Positions 8,360 to 18,374 are shown, counted from the first letter of the stretch. The stretch: DNA of 64,000 nt from Winogradskyella sp. (GCF_013213835.1 NZ_JABSSU010000003.1:124001-188000); one strand, 5' to 3'. Notes: a model not told the origin generated them from the letters alone. Translations and numbers: made by a program.

Positions 8360-11323
8360 CTATTCTATAATTGCCTCATAAATAAGACGTTGAATTTCTG
8401 TTCTAATATTCTCTCTTAATAACAGGTTTTCACCAGCTTCTGGAAACGTTCGGTTTGCTAAAAATATATACACCAATTCTTCCTCAGGGTCAGCCCAAGC
8501 ATAAGTTCCTGTGAAACCAGAGTGCCCAAAGCTTGTCATAGAAATACAACCACATGTCGGACCTTCATCGTGCAACTGTGGTTTATCAAAACCAATACCT
8601 CTTCTGTTATCCTTATCGCAGAAATAACACGTATTAAATGTATCTAACGTCTCACTTTTAAAATAACGCTTTCCACCATAAAACCCTTTTTGAAGGTACA
8701 TTTGCATAATCTTTGCCACATCGTTAGCATTACTAAAAATACCAGCATGTCCGCCAATACCTCCTTGCATAGCTGCTCCCATGTCGTGCACATAACCATG
8801 AACTTTATTAAAACGATAATAACTATCAACCTCTGATGGTACAATATCCTTTAAGCTAAATTTATCTCGTGGATTATACGTTGTATAGTTAGCACCTAAA
8901 GATTTATAGAATCTATCTTGTGTAATTTCATGTAAAGATTTATCATAAAAGTCTTCTAGGTAATCCTTAAGAATATAATAAGGCAAATCACTATAACGGT
9001 AACGTAACTTAGATAATAAATCACTTTCCTTGATGATCTTTTGAATAGAATCCTGATAATCATCTCTCATGAAAAGTGAATTTGTTACTTCAACTGTGAA
9101 TCCTTTTTCCTTTTTATTTCGATAATATTTGGGGTCAGGTTTTTTAGTTACCGAATCTAAAGTTGCATAGTAGAACGGAATCCATGGTTTTAACTGTGCA
9201 TAATGCGATAACATCTTTTTTAAGGTAACATCCTTTTTATTGGAATCCTTGTATTCTGGAATAAGAGTTCCGAGTTTAGAATCTAAAGAAATTGACCCTT
9301 GTTGCTGTAGTTCCATCACAATTGGTAATGTCGCTAATATTTTAGTTAAAGAAGCAACATCATAAACATCATCAAAATCTACTTTGTTTTTCTTGGCATA
9401 GGTATGATAACCAAAATTCTTGTTGTAAATAACCTTTCCTTTTCGTGCTACTAACAACTGAATGCCTGGCGTCATTTTATTATTAACCGCATGATTAGCC
9501 ACTGAATCTACTTTCTTTAATAACTCAGAATCCATACCAACACGTTCTGGTATTGAATAACCTAAATTTAATAACGCGTTGAAAGTTTCACCTTTACCAA
9601 CCGGAAAATGAGGACCAGCGCTCACAGGTAATTTTCCTTGCGCTTCAGTAGCTCCGAAAATTAATTGCGCTGACTTTTCTTGAGCAATTCTACTATTTTG
9701 ATAACTCATTACAATGGCATCGAAGTTCTCAATGGTCTCAAAGTCATTTAAAGCATATGGCCTAGCAAAAACATCTAAAATAAGTGTATTTGTTCTGGCG
9801 ATTTCATACAACCAAGCCAGTTCCTTTTCAGTAAATTTATATCCTTTCCATGGGTTAGCATTAGATTTATGAAAACCAACAACTACCGTATTATAACTTT
9901 GAAGTTTGGTTATTAACTCATCAAGTTTCTCAGCTTTTATAAAATGAACTTTAGTATACTTTTTTAATTCATCTAAAAACACAGAACCACTATCATCTCC
10001 AAGTTCTACATAAGCTACATTCTTTGTTTCAAGATCTCTAAGCGGTAATAATGCATTTTCGTTTTTAACTACAGTAACAGCGGATTCCATTAAGGATTCA
10101 TAAAGTGCATCATCTTTAATACGGTTTAAATCATTTGAAAGATTGTACATGCCAATTGGCGAATACTCATGTAAACCTACTTTATATTTTGCCATTAAAA
10201 TCTTCTTTACTGAATGTGCTAAGCGTTCTTCTGAAATAATCCCTTCATTAAAAGCTTCTTCAAACTTCGCAATACCCTTAATTGGGTCTTCAGACATCAA
10301 CATCACATCATTACCTGCCAAAAATGCCATTAGATCAATTTCACCACCTTTCATTAAGGTTTTAGAGTTAACGCCATCTACCCCTTTTTCAACATAATCA
10401 GCAGCACCTTTCATCGTTAAAGCATCTGTAAAAATAAGACCTTGAAAACCTAATTCACCTTTGAGTATATCCGTCACAATATGTTTTGATAAAGATGATG
10501 GAAAACCTCTTCTCTTTTCTAAACTTGGCACATTGAGATGTGCTACCATAACACTAGACAATCCTTCTTTTATCAGTTTTCTATAGGGATAAAGCTCAAC
10601 AGAATCTATGCGCTGTTCGCTAAAATTTACAGTTGGTAATGTTTTATGGGAATCAGCATCAGTATCGCCATGGCCAGGAAAATGTTTTGCATTGGCTAAA
10701 ACTCCAGCATCTTGCATACCTTTCATAAATGCCAAAGCTTTCTCAGTGACATTATCTCTATCCTCACCAAAAGAACGATTTCCAATTATAGGGTTTTTTG
10801 GATTAGTATTTATATCTACAACAGGAGCAAAATTAAAATGCACTCCAAGACGTTTACAATGTTCACCAATTTGTCGACCTGTTTGTTCTACCAAGTTGTT
10901 ATCTGATATGGCGCCAAGAGTCATATTCCAAGGAAATGCATAAGTAGAATCCAATCGCATACTTAAACCCCATTCAGCATCCATTCCGACTAAAAGCGGA
11001 ATCTTAGAAATAGCTTGTAAATCATTATTAAGCCTAGCTTGTCTATATGGTCCACCTAAGGAATAAATGACACCACCTATTTTCTGCTCTTTTATGAGAT
11101 CAAAAATTTTAGAATTCTCCTCGTCAGAATGCTTAGACATCACCTGTACCATAAACAATTGCCCTATTTTTTCTTTAACTGACAGTGCATTATAAACGCT
11201 ATCAACCCATTGTTTTTGTTTGATAAAATCCTTAGTATGAAGTGGATTTACACTTGAATCTTGTGATAAACTAAATTTAAAACATAGGCATAAGAAAATG
11301 AGGGCAAAAAATCGCATAGGCAA
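8360..11323 (-). CDS. GH3 beta-N-acetylglucosaminidase fused to a serine beta-lactamase-like domain
   Basis: A 987-residue secreted protein (signal peptide MPMRFFALIFLCLCFKFSLS). Residues about 35-390 are a glycoside hydrolase family 3 domain with the NagZ-type motif KHFPGHGDTDADSH (near 215-228) and the probable nucleophile Asp in TDALTMKG (near 299). About 400-590 is the GH3 C-terminal domain. About 600-985 is a class C beta-lactamase/esterase domain with SLTK (SxxK, near 657), YSD in the YxN position, and HSGFTG in the KTG position. Such fusions are known in Bacteroidota and are expected to work on cell-wall muropeptides in the periplasm. Both active sites look intact. Confidence 0.92.
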   Translation of the reverse strand: MPMRFFALIFLCLCFKFSLSQDSSVNPLHTKDFIKQKQWVDSVYNALSVKEKIGQLFMVQVMSKHSDEENSKIFDLIKEQKIGGVIYSLGGPYRQARLNNDLQAISKIPLLVGMDAEWGLSMRLDSTYAFPWNMTLGAISDNNLVEQTGRQIGEHCKRLGVHFNFAPVVDINTNPKNPIIGNRSFGEDRDNVTEKALAFMKGMQDAGVLANAKHFPGHGDTDADSHKTLPTVNFSEQRIDSVELYPYRKLIKEGLSSVMVAHLNVPSLEKRRGFPSSLSKHIVTDILKGELGFQGLIFTDALTMKGAADYVEKGVDGVNSKTLMKGGEIDLMAFLAGNDVMLMSEDPIKGIAKFEEAFNEGIISEERLAHSVKKILMAKYKVGLHEYSPIGMYNLSNDLNRIKDDALYESLMESAVTVVKNENALLPLRDLETKNVAYVELGDDSGSVFLDELKKYTKVHFIKAEKLDELITKLQSYNTVVVGFHKSNANPWKGYKFTEKELAWLYEIARTNTLILDVFARPYALNDFETIENFDAIVMSYQNSRIAQEKSAQLIFGATEAQGKLPVSAGPHFPVGKGETFNALLNLGYSIPERVGMDSELLKKVDSVANHAVNNKMTPGIQLLVARKGKVIYNKNFGYHTYAKKNKVDFDDVYDVASLTKILATLPIVMELQQQGSISLDSKLGTLIPEYKDSNKKDVTLKKMLSHYAQLKPWIPFYYATLDSVTKKPDPKYYRNKKEKGFTVEVTNSLFMRDDYQDSIQKIIKESDLLSKLRYRYSDLPYYILKDYLEDFYDKSLHEITQDRFYKSLGANYTTYNPRDKFSLKDIVPSEVDSYYRFNKVHGYVHDMGAAMQGGIGGHAGIFSNANDVAKIMQMYLQKGFYGGKRYFKSETLDTFNTCYFCDKDNRRGIGFDKPQLHDEGPTCGCISMTSFGHSGFTGTYAWADPEEELVYIFLANRTFPEAGENLLLRENIRTEIQRLIYEAIIE

Positions 11324-11431
11324 ATAACTATTTATATAAGTAGTAACGAATATTATGCCAAAATAGCATAATATAAAAATAACTAAAAAGACTTTAAGAA
11401 TCTTTTATTAACCTTAAAATGTCAATACAAA

Positions 11432-12655
11432 TTATTTAAGAAGATCAATGTATTTGTCATGGTAACCTAATAAATACAGCACACCATCTAAGCCGATGCT
11501 CGAGATGGCACTTTGCGCATTATCCTTCACGGTTGGTTTTGCATGAAACGCAATACCTAAACCAGCAAGATTTAGCATCTGCAAGTCATTTGCACCATCA
11601 CCAACTGCAATTGTTTGACCAATATCTATGCCCATTTCATCCGCCAATTGTTGTAGGTATTCTGCTTTTTTATTACCATCTACAATTTCACCAATATAAC
11701 CACCAGTTAAAGCACCATCTTTAATTTCTAACTGATTAGCAAATACATAATCGATATCTAGTTTTTCTTGGAGATAATGTCCGAAATATGTGAATCCACC
11801 AGAAAGTATAGCTGTTTTGAATCCATAATAATGTAAAGTATCGATAAGTCGCCTTGCTCCTTTTGTTATTGGTAAATTTTCAGCTATATCCTGTAAAACA
11901 TCCTCACTTAATCCTTTAAGCAGTGCCATGCGTTGCTTAAAACTTTCATTGAAGTCTATTTCACCTTGCATTGCAGATTCTGTTATGGCTTTAACTTGGC
12001 TTCCAACACCTGCGCGTTCTGCGAGTTCATCAATAACCTCAGTTTGAATAAGTGTCGAGTCCATATCAAAACAGACTAAACGTCTATTTCTCCTGAATAT
12101 ATTATCCTCCTGAAAAGCGATATCCACATCTAGTTCTCTTGAAATATCCATGAACTTAGAGGTCACTTCAGTCTTATCTAATAACTCACCTCGTATTGAT
12201 AATTGGATTGATGCTCGTGGATACTCTTCTTCGTTAACAAGAGAAGTTCTTCCGGTTAAACGTTTAATAGAGTCAATATTCATATTCTTATCTGAAATGA
12301 CTTTTGTAACTTCAGAAATCTGTTCTGCCGCAAGCTTTTCCCCAAGAATAGTCACAATATATCGGTCTTTGCCTTGCATGCCTACCCAATGCTCGTAATC
12401 ATCAAGCGAAATAGGTGTGAACTTAGCGGTAATGCCTAGCTCATATGCTTTAAATAATAAGTCTTTAAGAACTGCTGCTGATTTTTTTCCAGATTTTATT
12501 TCGAACATCATACCCAACGATAAGGTATCGTGAATATTAGCTTGCCCGATATCTAATATTTTTGCATCGTATTCTGCTAAAACACTCGTTAAAGATGACG
12601 TAAGACCTGGTTTATCTTGTCCTGAAATGTTTAATAAAAAGATATCTGTAGCCAT
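11432..12655 (-). CDS. serB: Phosphoserine phosphatase SerB with N-terminal ACT domains
   Basis: A 407-residue protein. The first ~185 residues hold two ACT-type regulatory repeats (SGQDKPGLTSSLTSVLAEYD and ILGEKLAAEQISEVTKVI). The HAD phosphatase domain follows with DMDSTLIQ (nucleophile Asp near residue 198), the GFTYF-containing loop after the Ser of ILSGG, and GDGANDLQML for Mg2+. It catalyses the last step of serine synthesis, complementing serC and serA about 12 kb away. ACT domains suggest feedback control by an amino acid, probably serine (inference). Confidence 0.95.
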   Translation of the reverse strand: MATDIFLLNISGQDKPGLTSSLTSVLAEYDAKILDIGQANIHDTLSLGMMFEIKSGKKSAAVLKDLLFKAYELGITAKFTPISLDDYEHWVGMQGKDRYIVTILGEKLAAEQISEVTKVISDKNMNIDSIKRLTGRTSLVNEEEYPRASIQLSIRGELLDKTEVTSKFMDISRELDVDIAFQEDNIFRRNRRLVCFDMDSTLIQTEVIDELAERAGVGSQVKAITESAMQGEIDFNESFKQRMALLKGLSEDVLQDIAENLPITKGARRLIDTLHYYGFKTAILSGGFTYFGHYLQEKLDIDYVFANQLEIKDGALTGGYIGEIVDGNKKAEYLQQLADEMGIDIGQTIAVGDGANDLQMLNLAGLGIAFHAKPTVKDNAQSAISSIGLDGVLYLLGYHDKYIDLLK

Positions 12656-12809
12656 ATAAATTTGAACTTTTAGAATTACGATTTAAGATTATAATGTTGA
12701 AATGAAATTATAAAGTGTAAAAATGACTATTCTTATTGAAATTTAAAAGTTTTGTGAGTTGCGAATATTGTAATAATTCTGAAACTTCATTGAATATATT
12801 TCAAAGTTA

Positions 12810-13295
12810 TTATTTCAAAAAGCGACTATGCCAACTATCTTTTGCAGGTACTTCCCAGTTTTCGTTAAACTCTGCAATATTTGTAACAAGGTTATTGAAT
12901 ACAATGGTATTTTTTGAAACAGAATTATTTTTTGCCATCTTTTTGAAATCCACTAAAGACTTGTATGCCACGAATTCTCCTTGTTTAAAAGAAACATTCA
13001 TTTTATCCATTAAATCGACATTATATGCCTTTTCTAATTCTTGAATAAAATGTACCGAAGCGTCAATAGAACAACCAGTCGCAGCATTTAAAATCTGATT
13101 TAATGCTAACACTATAAATCGTTTATAAACAATCTTAAAACCTGATTGTAAATCCTTTCCGTGAGCGGTCCAAGATGTAATAAAAGTTTCAAGTTTTGAT
13201 TTTATTTCTTTTAATTCATCCTCTGAAAATGAACGATTGGCCTGGTATATCCAAACACGAGATTCGTCTGGTAATTGGTTAAAATCTACTAGCAT
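12810..13295 (-). CDS. Uncharacterised Bacteroidota protein (often mislabelled ABC transporter ATPase)
   Basis: A 161-residue soluble protein beginning MLVDFNQLPDESRVWIYQAN. No signal peptide, membrane segment, Walker A, Walker B or ABC signature can be found, so the label 'ABC transporter ATPase', which I recall being attached to relatives, is not supported. The conserved-looking part has WIYQANRSFSEDEL and a GCSIDASVHFIQ stretch. It starts 4 bases after the stop of the upstream secreted protein gene (13300), implying co-transcription. Confidence 0.75.
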   Translation of the reverse strand: MLVDFNQLPDESRVWIYQANRSFSEDELKEIKSKLETFITSWTAHGKDLQSGFKIVYKRFIVLALNQILNAATGCSIDASVHFIQELEKAYNVDLMDKMNVSFKQGEFVAYKSLVDFKKMAKNNSVSKNTIVFNNLVTNIAEFNENWEVPAKDSWHSRFLK

Positions 13296-13299
13296 CTTT

Positions 13300-13935
13300 T
13301 TAGTCTATGAGATCAATTTTGGTAATCACTTTCTTTGTAATATATTGCTTTTCACTTAAGTCAAAAACTTGCTTTTCCTCATACTCTATTGAAAAGGATT
13401 TGCCATAGTTAGATTTATTAAGTAATTCATAGCCATCAAAATCATCAAGTATTATAAACGTGTGCGTTTTATCAAAATCATCTTTAGTCTCTATGTAGGA
13501 AATGGCGTCATTTTTTAATGAGGTTAATTCTACTTCAATATTTAAATTATCTCTTGGCGAATCACTAAACTCAATGTCTTCATCATCTTCCAACATATCT
13601 ACCATTTCTTCACCACTAAAAAGTGACATGAAATCATCAAGACATACTGTAGTCATTTTCATACCTACCATTTCACCAATTTCCTCTATGTCTTCTAATC
13701 CTTTTTTTGAAAAGAACTTTGATTTAGATTTATGTTCGTTAAAACTTGCAATTAAGCACAAACCTAATGCCATTTGCTTATTGTCTAGGCTTTCAGAAGG
13801 ATTAATCTTTTTATTTTTAAGACACTCACAAGTATCACTTGCCATAAGATCTAATGCTTCTTCTTTAGAAAGTTTTTGTGCACTTAGACTTAATGTAACA
13901 GATAATATTAGTACTGTGAAAAAGTATTTTTTCAT
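13300..13935 (-). CDS. Secreted protein of unknown function
   Basis: A 211-residue protein with a clear signal peptide (MKKYFFTVLILSVTLSLSAQ), then a Cys-containing segment (SDTCECLKNKKI) and an acidic middle region (MLEDDEDIEFSD). I do not recognise a domain beyond this. It lies 35 bases after the start of the Fe-S protein gene and 4 bases before the preceding 161-residue protein, on the same strand. Confidence 0.7.
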   Translation of the reverse strand: MKKYFFTVLILSVTLSLSAQKLSKEEALDLMASDTCECLKNKKINPSESLDNKQMALGLCLIASFNEHKSKSKFFSKKGLEDIEEIGEMVGMKMTTVCLDDFMSLFSGEEMVDMLEDDEDIEFSDSPRDNLNIEVELTSLKNDAISYIETKDDFDKTHTFIILDDFDGYELLNKSNYGKSFSIEYEEKQVFDLSEKQYITKKVITKIDLID

Positions 13936-13970
13936 TAAATAATAATTATATTTTTGATTTATTTTAAAGG

Positions 13971-14756
13971 CTATTGATCATTAGCAATCAGTTCTGCTAT
14001 ATCCAACACTTGAATTTCACCTTCTTTTTCATTGAATTTTACACCATCGCTCATCATGGTATTACAATAAGGACATCCTGTTGCGATAATGTCTGGTTTT
14101 GTTTCTAAAGCGTCTTTTGTGCGCAATACATTGATGTCCATATCACCTTTTTCTGGTTCTTTAAACATTTGTGCTCCGCCAGCACCACAACATAATGCTG
14201 TAGATTTATGACGTTTCATTTCGGTTAAAGTCGCATTGGTAGTTTTTAAAACGTCTCTCGGTGCATCGTATTCATTATTTGCACGACCTAAATAACATGG
14301 GTCATGAAACGTAATACGTTTCCCTTTATAGGTTTGCCCTTCAGTAGATAAACGACCTGAAGACATTAATTCTTTGATAAACTGGGTATGATGAATAACG
14401 TCATAGTTACCACCTAAACTCGGATACTCATTTTTTAAACAATTAAATGAATGCGGATCACATGTTACAATACGTTTTACTTCATACGCGTTAAGCACCT
14501 CAATATTCATCATGGCTTGCATTTGAAATAAAAACTCATTTCCTGCTCTTTTGGCTACGTCACCTGTATTACTTTCCTCAGCACCTAATACTGCAAAATC
14601 TACATTTGCCTTGTTTAATATTTTCACAAAGGCCTTAGTGATCTTTTTAGCTCTATCATCATAACTACCTGCAGAACCCACCCAAAATAAAATCTCTGGT
14701 TGCTTACCTTCTGCCATGTATTGTTCCATTGTAGGAACATTTAGTTGTTCACTCAT
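13971..14756 (-). CDS. CCG-domain Fe-S protein (HdrB/GlpC-like)
   Basis: A 261-residue soluble protein with two cysteine-rich CCG regions. The first includes VTCDPHSFNCLKNEYP and HDPCYLGRANN; the second has CCGAGGAQMF near residue 191 and ATGCPYCNTMM near the C-terminus. These bind the non-cubane cluster seen in heterodisulfide reductase subunit B and are present in GlpC, LldE and DUF224 proteins. The 437-residue membrane Fe-S gene lies 6 bases upstream, so together they look like a split membrane oxidoreductase passing electrons to quinone. The electron donor is not known from sequence. Confidence 0.88.
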   Translation of the reverse strand: MSEQLNVPTMEQYMAEGKQPEILFWVGSAGSYDDRAKKITKAFVKILNKANVDFAVLGAEESNTGDVAKRAGNEFLFQMQAMMNIEVLNAYEVKRIVTCDPHSFNCLKNEYPSLGGNYDVIHHTQFIKELMSSGRLSTEGQTYKGKRITFHDPCYLGRANNEYDAPRDVLKTTNATLTEMKRHKSTALCCGAGGAQMFKEPEKGDMDINVLRTKDALETKPDIIATGCPYCNTMMSDGVKFNEKEGEIQVLDIAELIANDQ

Positions 14757-14762
14757 AGTATA

Positions 14763-16076
14763 TTATTCTTCTTTAGCCCAATTTAAACGGTCCATTTGAT
14801 TATATGGCCATGGTGCGCCATTATTCTCAATGTTTGTCATCATATTATTAAGCTCCATTGGTGCAGCACTTTGCTCCATTACCAAATAGCGACGCATATC
14901 TAATATAATTGATAATGGATTAATACTTACCGGACATTCTTCAACACATGCATTACATGTTGTGCATGCCCATAATTCTTCATTTGTAATATAATCGCCT
15001 AATAATTGTTTACCATCATCTTTAAACTCGCCACCATTTGCGTCAATATTTTTACCAACTTCTTCTAAACGGTCTCTTGTATCCATCATAATCTTACGTG
15101 GAGACAATTTTTTACCTGTAAGATTTGCCGGGCATGCTGAAGTACAGCGGCCGCACTCTGTACATGTGTAAGCGCTTAACAACTGAACACGATTTAAATC
15201 CATGACATCACTTGCCCCAAACTTAGCAGGTTCTTCTTCTTCAGTTCCTTCTGGAGCCGCTGCAAATGGATCTGCATTGGGATCCATCATTAACTTCACC
15301 TCATTTGTAACAGCTTCCAGATTATTAAATTTTCCTTTTGGTTCAACACTGCCATAATAGGTGTTTGGAAATGCTAACAGAATATGTAAATGTTTTGAGA
15401 AATATAAATAATTTAAGAAGATTAAAATACCAATAATATGTAACCACCAAGCTGTACGCTCAATAATAACCAAAGTATCTGCATTATCACCAAACCAAGG
15501 CGCTATAAATTGTGAAATGATATTACCTGAATTAGCTTCTTGAAACGTTGTGTCAGTTGCATTCATCACAAGGAACAAGCACATTAAGACTACTTCAAAA
15601 TACAGAATAATATTACCATCATTTTTTGGCCAGCCTGTCATTTCAGCACTTAAGAAACGTTTAAGTTTTACAACATTTCTTCTGGTCCAAAACACAATCA
15701 CAGCCAATAAAACTAGAACCGCTAAAACTTCAAAAGCGCCAATTAAAAAACCGTATACCGATTCGGGTAAAACCGTTAATCCTATACGATGTGTTCCAAA
15801 AATCCCATCAATAATAATTTCAAGAACCTCTATATTGATAATCACAAAACCTATATAAACGATTATATGGAGAATGCCTGCAACTGGACGCTTTACCATT
15901 TTGCTTTGACCTAGTGCAATACGAATCATATTTCGCCAACGTTCTGATGTATTATCACTAGTATCTACCTCTCTACCTAACTTTATGTTTCTTATTAGTC
16001 TTTTTACATTTCGTGCAAAATAGCCAATACCTAATACTAGGATTATGGCAAAAAGTATATTTGGTATATATTCCAT
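14763..16076 (-). CDS. Membrane protein with NarI/HdrE-like helices and two [4Fe-4S] motifs
   Basis: A 437-residue protein. About six membrane helices lie in residues 1-235, with His residues suited to b-heme ligation (ILHIIVYIGFVIIN, WWLHIIGILIFL). A soluble part follows with two cluster motifs, CTECGRCTSACPANLTG (near 307) and CTTCNACVEECPVSINP (near 373). The arrangement matches membrane HdrC/DsrM-like proteins and, joined to the adjacent CCG subunit, the DUF224 ETF:menaquinone oxidoreductases. It is probably co-translated with the CCG protein. Confidence 0.88.
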   Translation of the reverse strand: MEYIPNILFAIILVLGIGYFARNVKRLIRNIKLGREVDTSDNTSERWRNMIRIALGQSKMVKRPVAGILHIIVYIGFVIINIEVLEIIIDGIFGTHRIGLTVLPESVYGFLIGAFEVLAVLVLLAVIVFWTRRNVVKLKRFLSAEMTGWPKNDGNIILYFEVVLMCLFLVMNATDTTFQEANSGNIISQFIAPWFGDNADTLVIIERTAWWLHIIGILIFLNYLYFSKHLHILLAFPNTYYGSVEPKGKFNNLEAVTNEVKLMMDPNADPFAAAPEGTEEEEPAKFGASDVMDLNRVQLLSAYTCTECGRCTSACPANLTGKKLSPRKIMMDTRDRLEEVGKNIDANGGEFKDDGKQLLGDYITNEELWACTTCNACVEECPVSINPLSIILDMRRYLVMEQSAAPMELNNMMTNIENNGAPWPYNQMDRLNWAKEE

Positions 16077-16088
16077 ATGAGAAATAAT

Positions 16089-17057
16089 CTAATTTTTTTG
16101 ATCTTCAGTTGGTGGTGTATATGGTATTTCTTTTTTAGAAAGAATACGTCTGTACCTTGCAGGATGCAACTTTATATCCAACAACAACTCTTCCATTTCT
16201 TTTGATGCCGCTTCTAGATTATTATACAGAGCATCATCGTTAAGAAGCTTACCTAGTGTACCCTTGTTTTCATCGATACTTGTAAGAATACCTTGAAATT
16301 TGTTTAAAGTACCTTCTAAACTTTTAACAGTTCCGGCTAAATTTGCATCCTTCAATTGTCCCGAAATTTCTTTGAAATCAGAAGTTAATTTATCAAAACC
16401 ATCCAAAACAGAAGCGATTTTATCATCATTATCCTTTACGACTGTTTCAATAGATTGCGCCACGCTATTATATGATTTTAGCGTCTTATTTAATTCTGAA
16501 ATCGCATGTTGTAATCCATCATCCGATTCATCTGTAAGCAATTTATTTAAATTTGCTACCATTACATCCGTGTTACTTAAAGTACCACCAAGACCTTCTG
16601 TAACTTTTGGCAATTCACTTTCTAAACTAGAAATTAGACTTTTCTTTACACCTGAAGTTAAAACATCGCCTGGATTTGCATATTTACCATCATTGGCATC
16701 AATAATCTCTAAGGCATTACCACCCATTATGCCTGTTGCATAAAGACTAATTGTACTGTTCTTAGAAAACTTGAGTTTTTTATTTACTGAAAATGTCACT
16801 CTTGTTTTTCCAGTATCGTACATGTAATCAATAGATTCAATCTTACCTACCTTATTTCCTTTAACCGTAACTGGTGAAGACGAGCTCAGAGCATTGTAGT
16901 CAAACTCTGTGTAAAAGACATCTTTACTTGTGAATAAATCATCACCTTTTAAAAAGGAAAACAAATAAATAAACAATGCTATACCCGAAAGTACTAATAT
17001 ACCCGTTTTAGCTTCTCTTGTAATTTTCAATGCTTTAATAACTTTGATTTGAAACAA
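16089..17057 (-). CDS. MCE/MlaD family protein
   Basis: A 322-residue protein with an N-terminal membrane anchor (TGILVLSGIALFIYLFSFL, about 18-36), an MCE domain (about 40-120, with DYNALSSSSPVTVKGNKVG and a VTFSVNKKLKFSKNSTISL strand pair), and a long helical C-terminal part (about 150-300). Such proteins are periplasmic lipid-binding components of Mla-type phospholipid transport. The ATPase and permease are not adjacent here. It lies between the Fe-S pair and the amidase, all on the minus strand. Confidence 0.9.
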   Translation of the reverse strand: MFQIKVIKALKITREAKTGILVLSGIALFIYLFSFLKGDDLFTSKDVFYTEFDYNALSSSSPVTVKGNKVGKIESIDYMYDTGKTRVTFSVNKKLKFSKNSTISLYATGIMGGNALEIIDANDGKYANPGDVLTSGVKKSLISSLESELPKVTEGLGGTLSNTDVMVANLNKLLTDESDDGLQHAISELNKTLKSYNSVAQSIETVVKDNDDKIASVLDGFDKLTSDFKEISGQLKDANLAGTVKSLEGTLNKFQGILTSIDENKGTLGKLLNDDALYNNLEAASKEMEELLLDIKLHPARYRRILSKKEIPYTPPTEDQKN

Positions 17058-17087
17058 AATTAAGTATAATTATACGAATAATGAATT

Positions 17088-18212
17088 CTAATTAGAAACA
17101 GATTTTAAAGCCTCAGAAATGTCAACTTGTTTACCATCTTTATAAGCTACTAAAAAACAAGAAGAATACCCTTTTTGCTGGGCTTCTTGCTTAAAAAGCT
17201 TTGCCTTATTATAGTCGGATGTACTACCATAATAGTATTTGATTAGCTTTCCTGTTTTCTGCTTAGAAATGTCTGATAATCCATTGAAATTATATGATTT
17301 GGTTTCTAAATCTCTTGAACTAGCAGCAATCTGAACTTTAAATGTATAGTCTTCAAGAATGAGAGATTCAGGCTGAGAATAACTGTTATCAAGTTCTAAG
17401 TTGGTATTACTTCCTAATTCGCTTCCAATGTTTTGATCTATTTCATTTTTAAACTCTAAAATAGCATCTATTAAAGCTTGAGTCATTTTATTTTGTCCTG
17501 CCTTAGAGTTAAGAAAGGCGCCTTCTTTTTTGTTGCTAATAAATCCAAGCTCCACAAGCACGCTAGGCATATATGTATTTCTGATAACAAGGATACTCTC
17601 TTGTTTTAAACCTCTACTTTTTCTTTTTGCCTTGCTAACAAAATTATTTTCAATCTTTCTTGCTAAGACTATACTTTGTTCTACATAAACTTCTTGCTCT
17701 ATACCAATAGCTATAGTAGATTCAGGTGAACTTGGATTGAAACCTGCATAATTCTCCTCGTAATTATCCTCTAAGAAAATTACTTCGTTTTCGCGTTTAG
17801 CCATTTCAAAATTTCTATCAGTATTCTTTTCTCCTAGAACCCATGTCTCAGTGCCAAATGGCTTAGAATTAGCAACAGAATTGCAATGTACCGATATAAA
17901 TAAATCTGCATCAGCCTTATTTGCAATGTCTGCACGTCGCCATAATTCTATAAACTTATCCGTCTTTCTTGTGTATATAACTTTAATACCTTCTGTTTTC
18001 TCTAATGCTTTACCAAGCTGTAATACAACATCTAATGCAATAACTTTTTCTTTGTATCCATTACTTAAAGCACCAGGATCCTTGCCACCATGACCAGCAT
18101 CTAATACTACAACAAAATCTTTATTTTGAGCAGGTAAAACTTCAATTGATGTTAAATAAGTGATAAAAGTAAAAAGCAGGAATACTAATGTATATTTATG
18201 TGTCGTTTGCAT
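17088..18212 (-). CDS. N-acetylmuramoyl-L-alanine amidase with C-terminal SPOR-like domain
   Basis: A 374-residue secreted protein. The signal/anchor segment (about 8-28) is followed by an Amidase_3 domain with Zn2+ ligands visible in LDAGHGGKDPGA and SVHCNS, plus the ENEV helix and LVELGFISN near its end. The last ~80 residues (YTFKVQIAASSRDLE to the end) resemble a SPOR domain, which binds denuded peptidoglycan at the septum. Likely role: cleavage of the stem peptide from glycan during cell separation. Divergent from the LptD-like gene. Confidence 0.92.
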   Translation of the reverse strand: MQTTHKYTLVFLLFTFITYLTSIEVLPAQNKDFVVVLDAGHGGKDPGALSNGYKEKVIALDVVLQLGKALEKTEGIKVIYTRKTDKFIELWRRADIANKADADLFISVHCNSVANSKPFGTETWVLGEKNTDRNFEMAKRENEVIFLEDNYEENYAGFNPSSPESTIAIGIEQEVYVEQSIVLARKIENNFVSKAKRKSRGLKQESILVIRNTYMPSVLVELGFISNKKEGAFLNSKAGQNKMTQALIDAILEFKNEIDQNIGSELGSNTNLELDNSYSQPESLILEDYTFKVQIAASSRDLETKSYNFNGLSDISKQKTGKLIKYYYGSTSDYNKAKLFKQEAQQKGYSSCFLVAYKDGKQVDISEALKSVSN

Positions 18213-18318
18213 AATTGTTCTAACGGTTTGAATACTTGAATTATTACAAGCTTTTGTTTAGTAAAACAGTATTTTTAAACTTTATAAGATTAATAAATCA
18301 ATCACAAAAAAATATCTG

Positions 18319-18326
18319 TACTTTTG
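18319..18326 (+). promoter_or_regulatory. -7 element (TACTTTTG) of the LptD-like gene
   Basis: Exact TAnnTTTG match. It covers the TTG at 18324 that gives the longest open frame, so transcription probably begins after that codon and the coding start must be further downstream. Confidence 0.6.
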
Positions 18327-18374
18327 GCGATTCATAAACCGAGCCATACTTTTACAAAAATACATTTAAAAGGA

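Noticed and set aside
12810-13295. ABC transporter ATPase
   Set aside because: No Walker A, Walker B or LSGGQ-like motif is present in the 161 residues.
18324-18374. TTG at 18324 as start of the LptD-like gene
   Set aside because: It lies inside the -7 promoter element, and the added residues do not improve the signal peptide.
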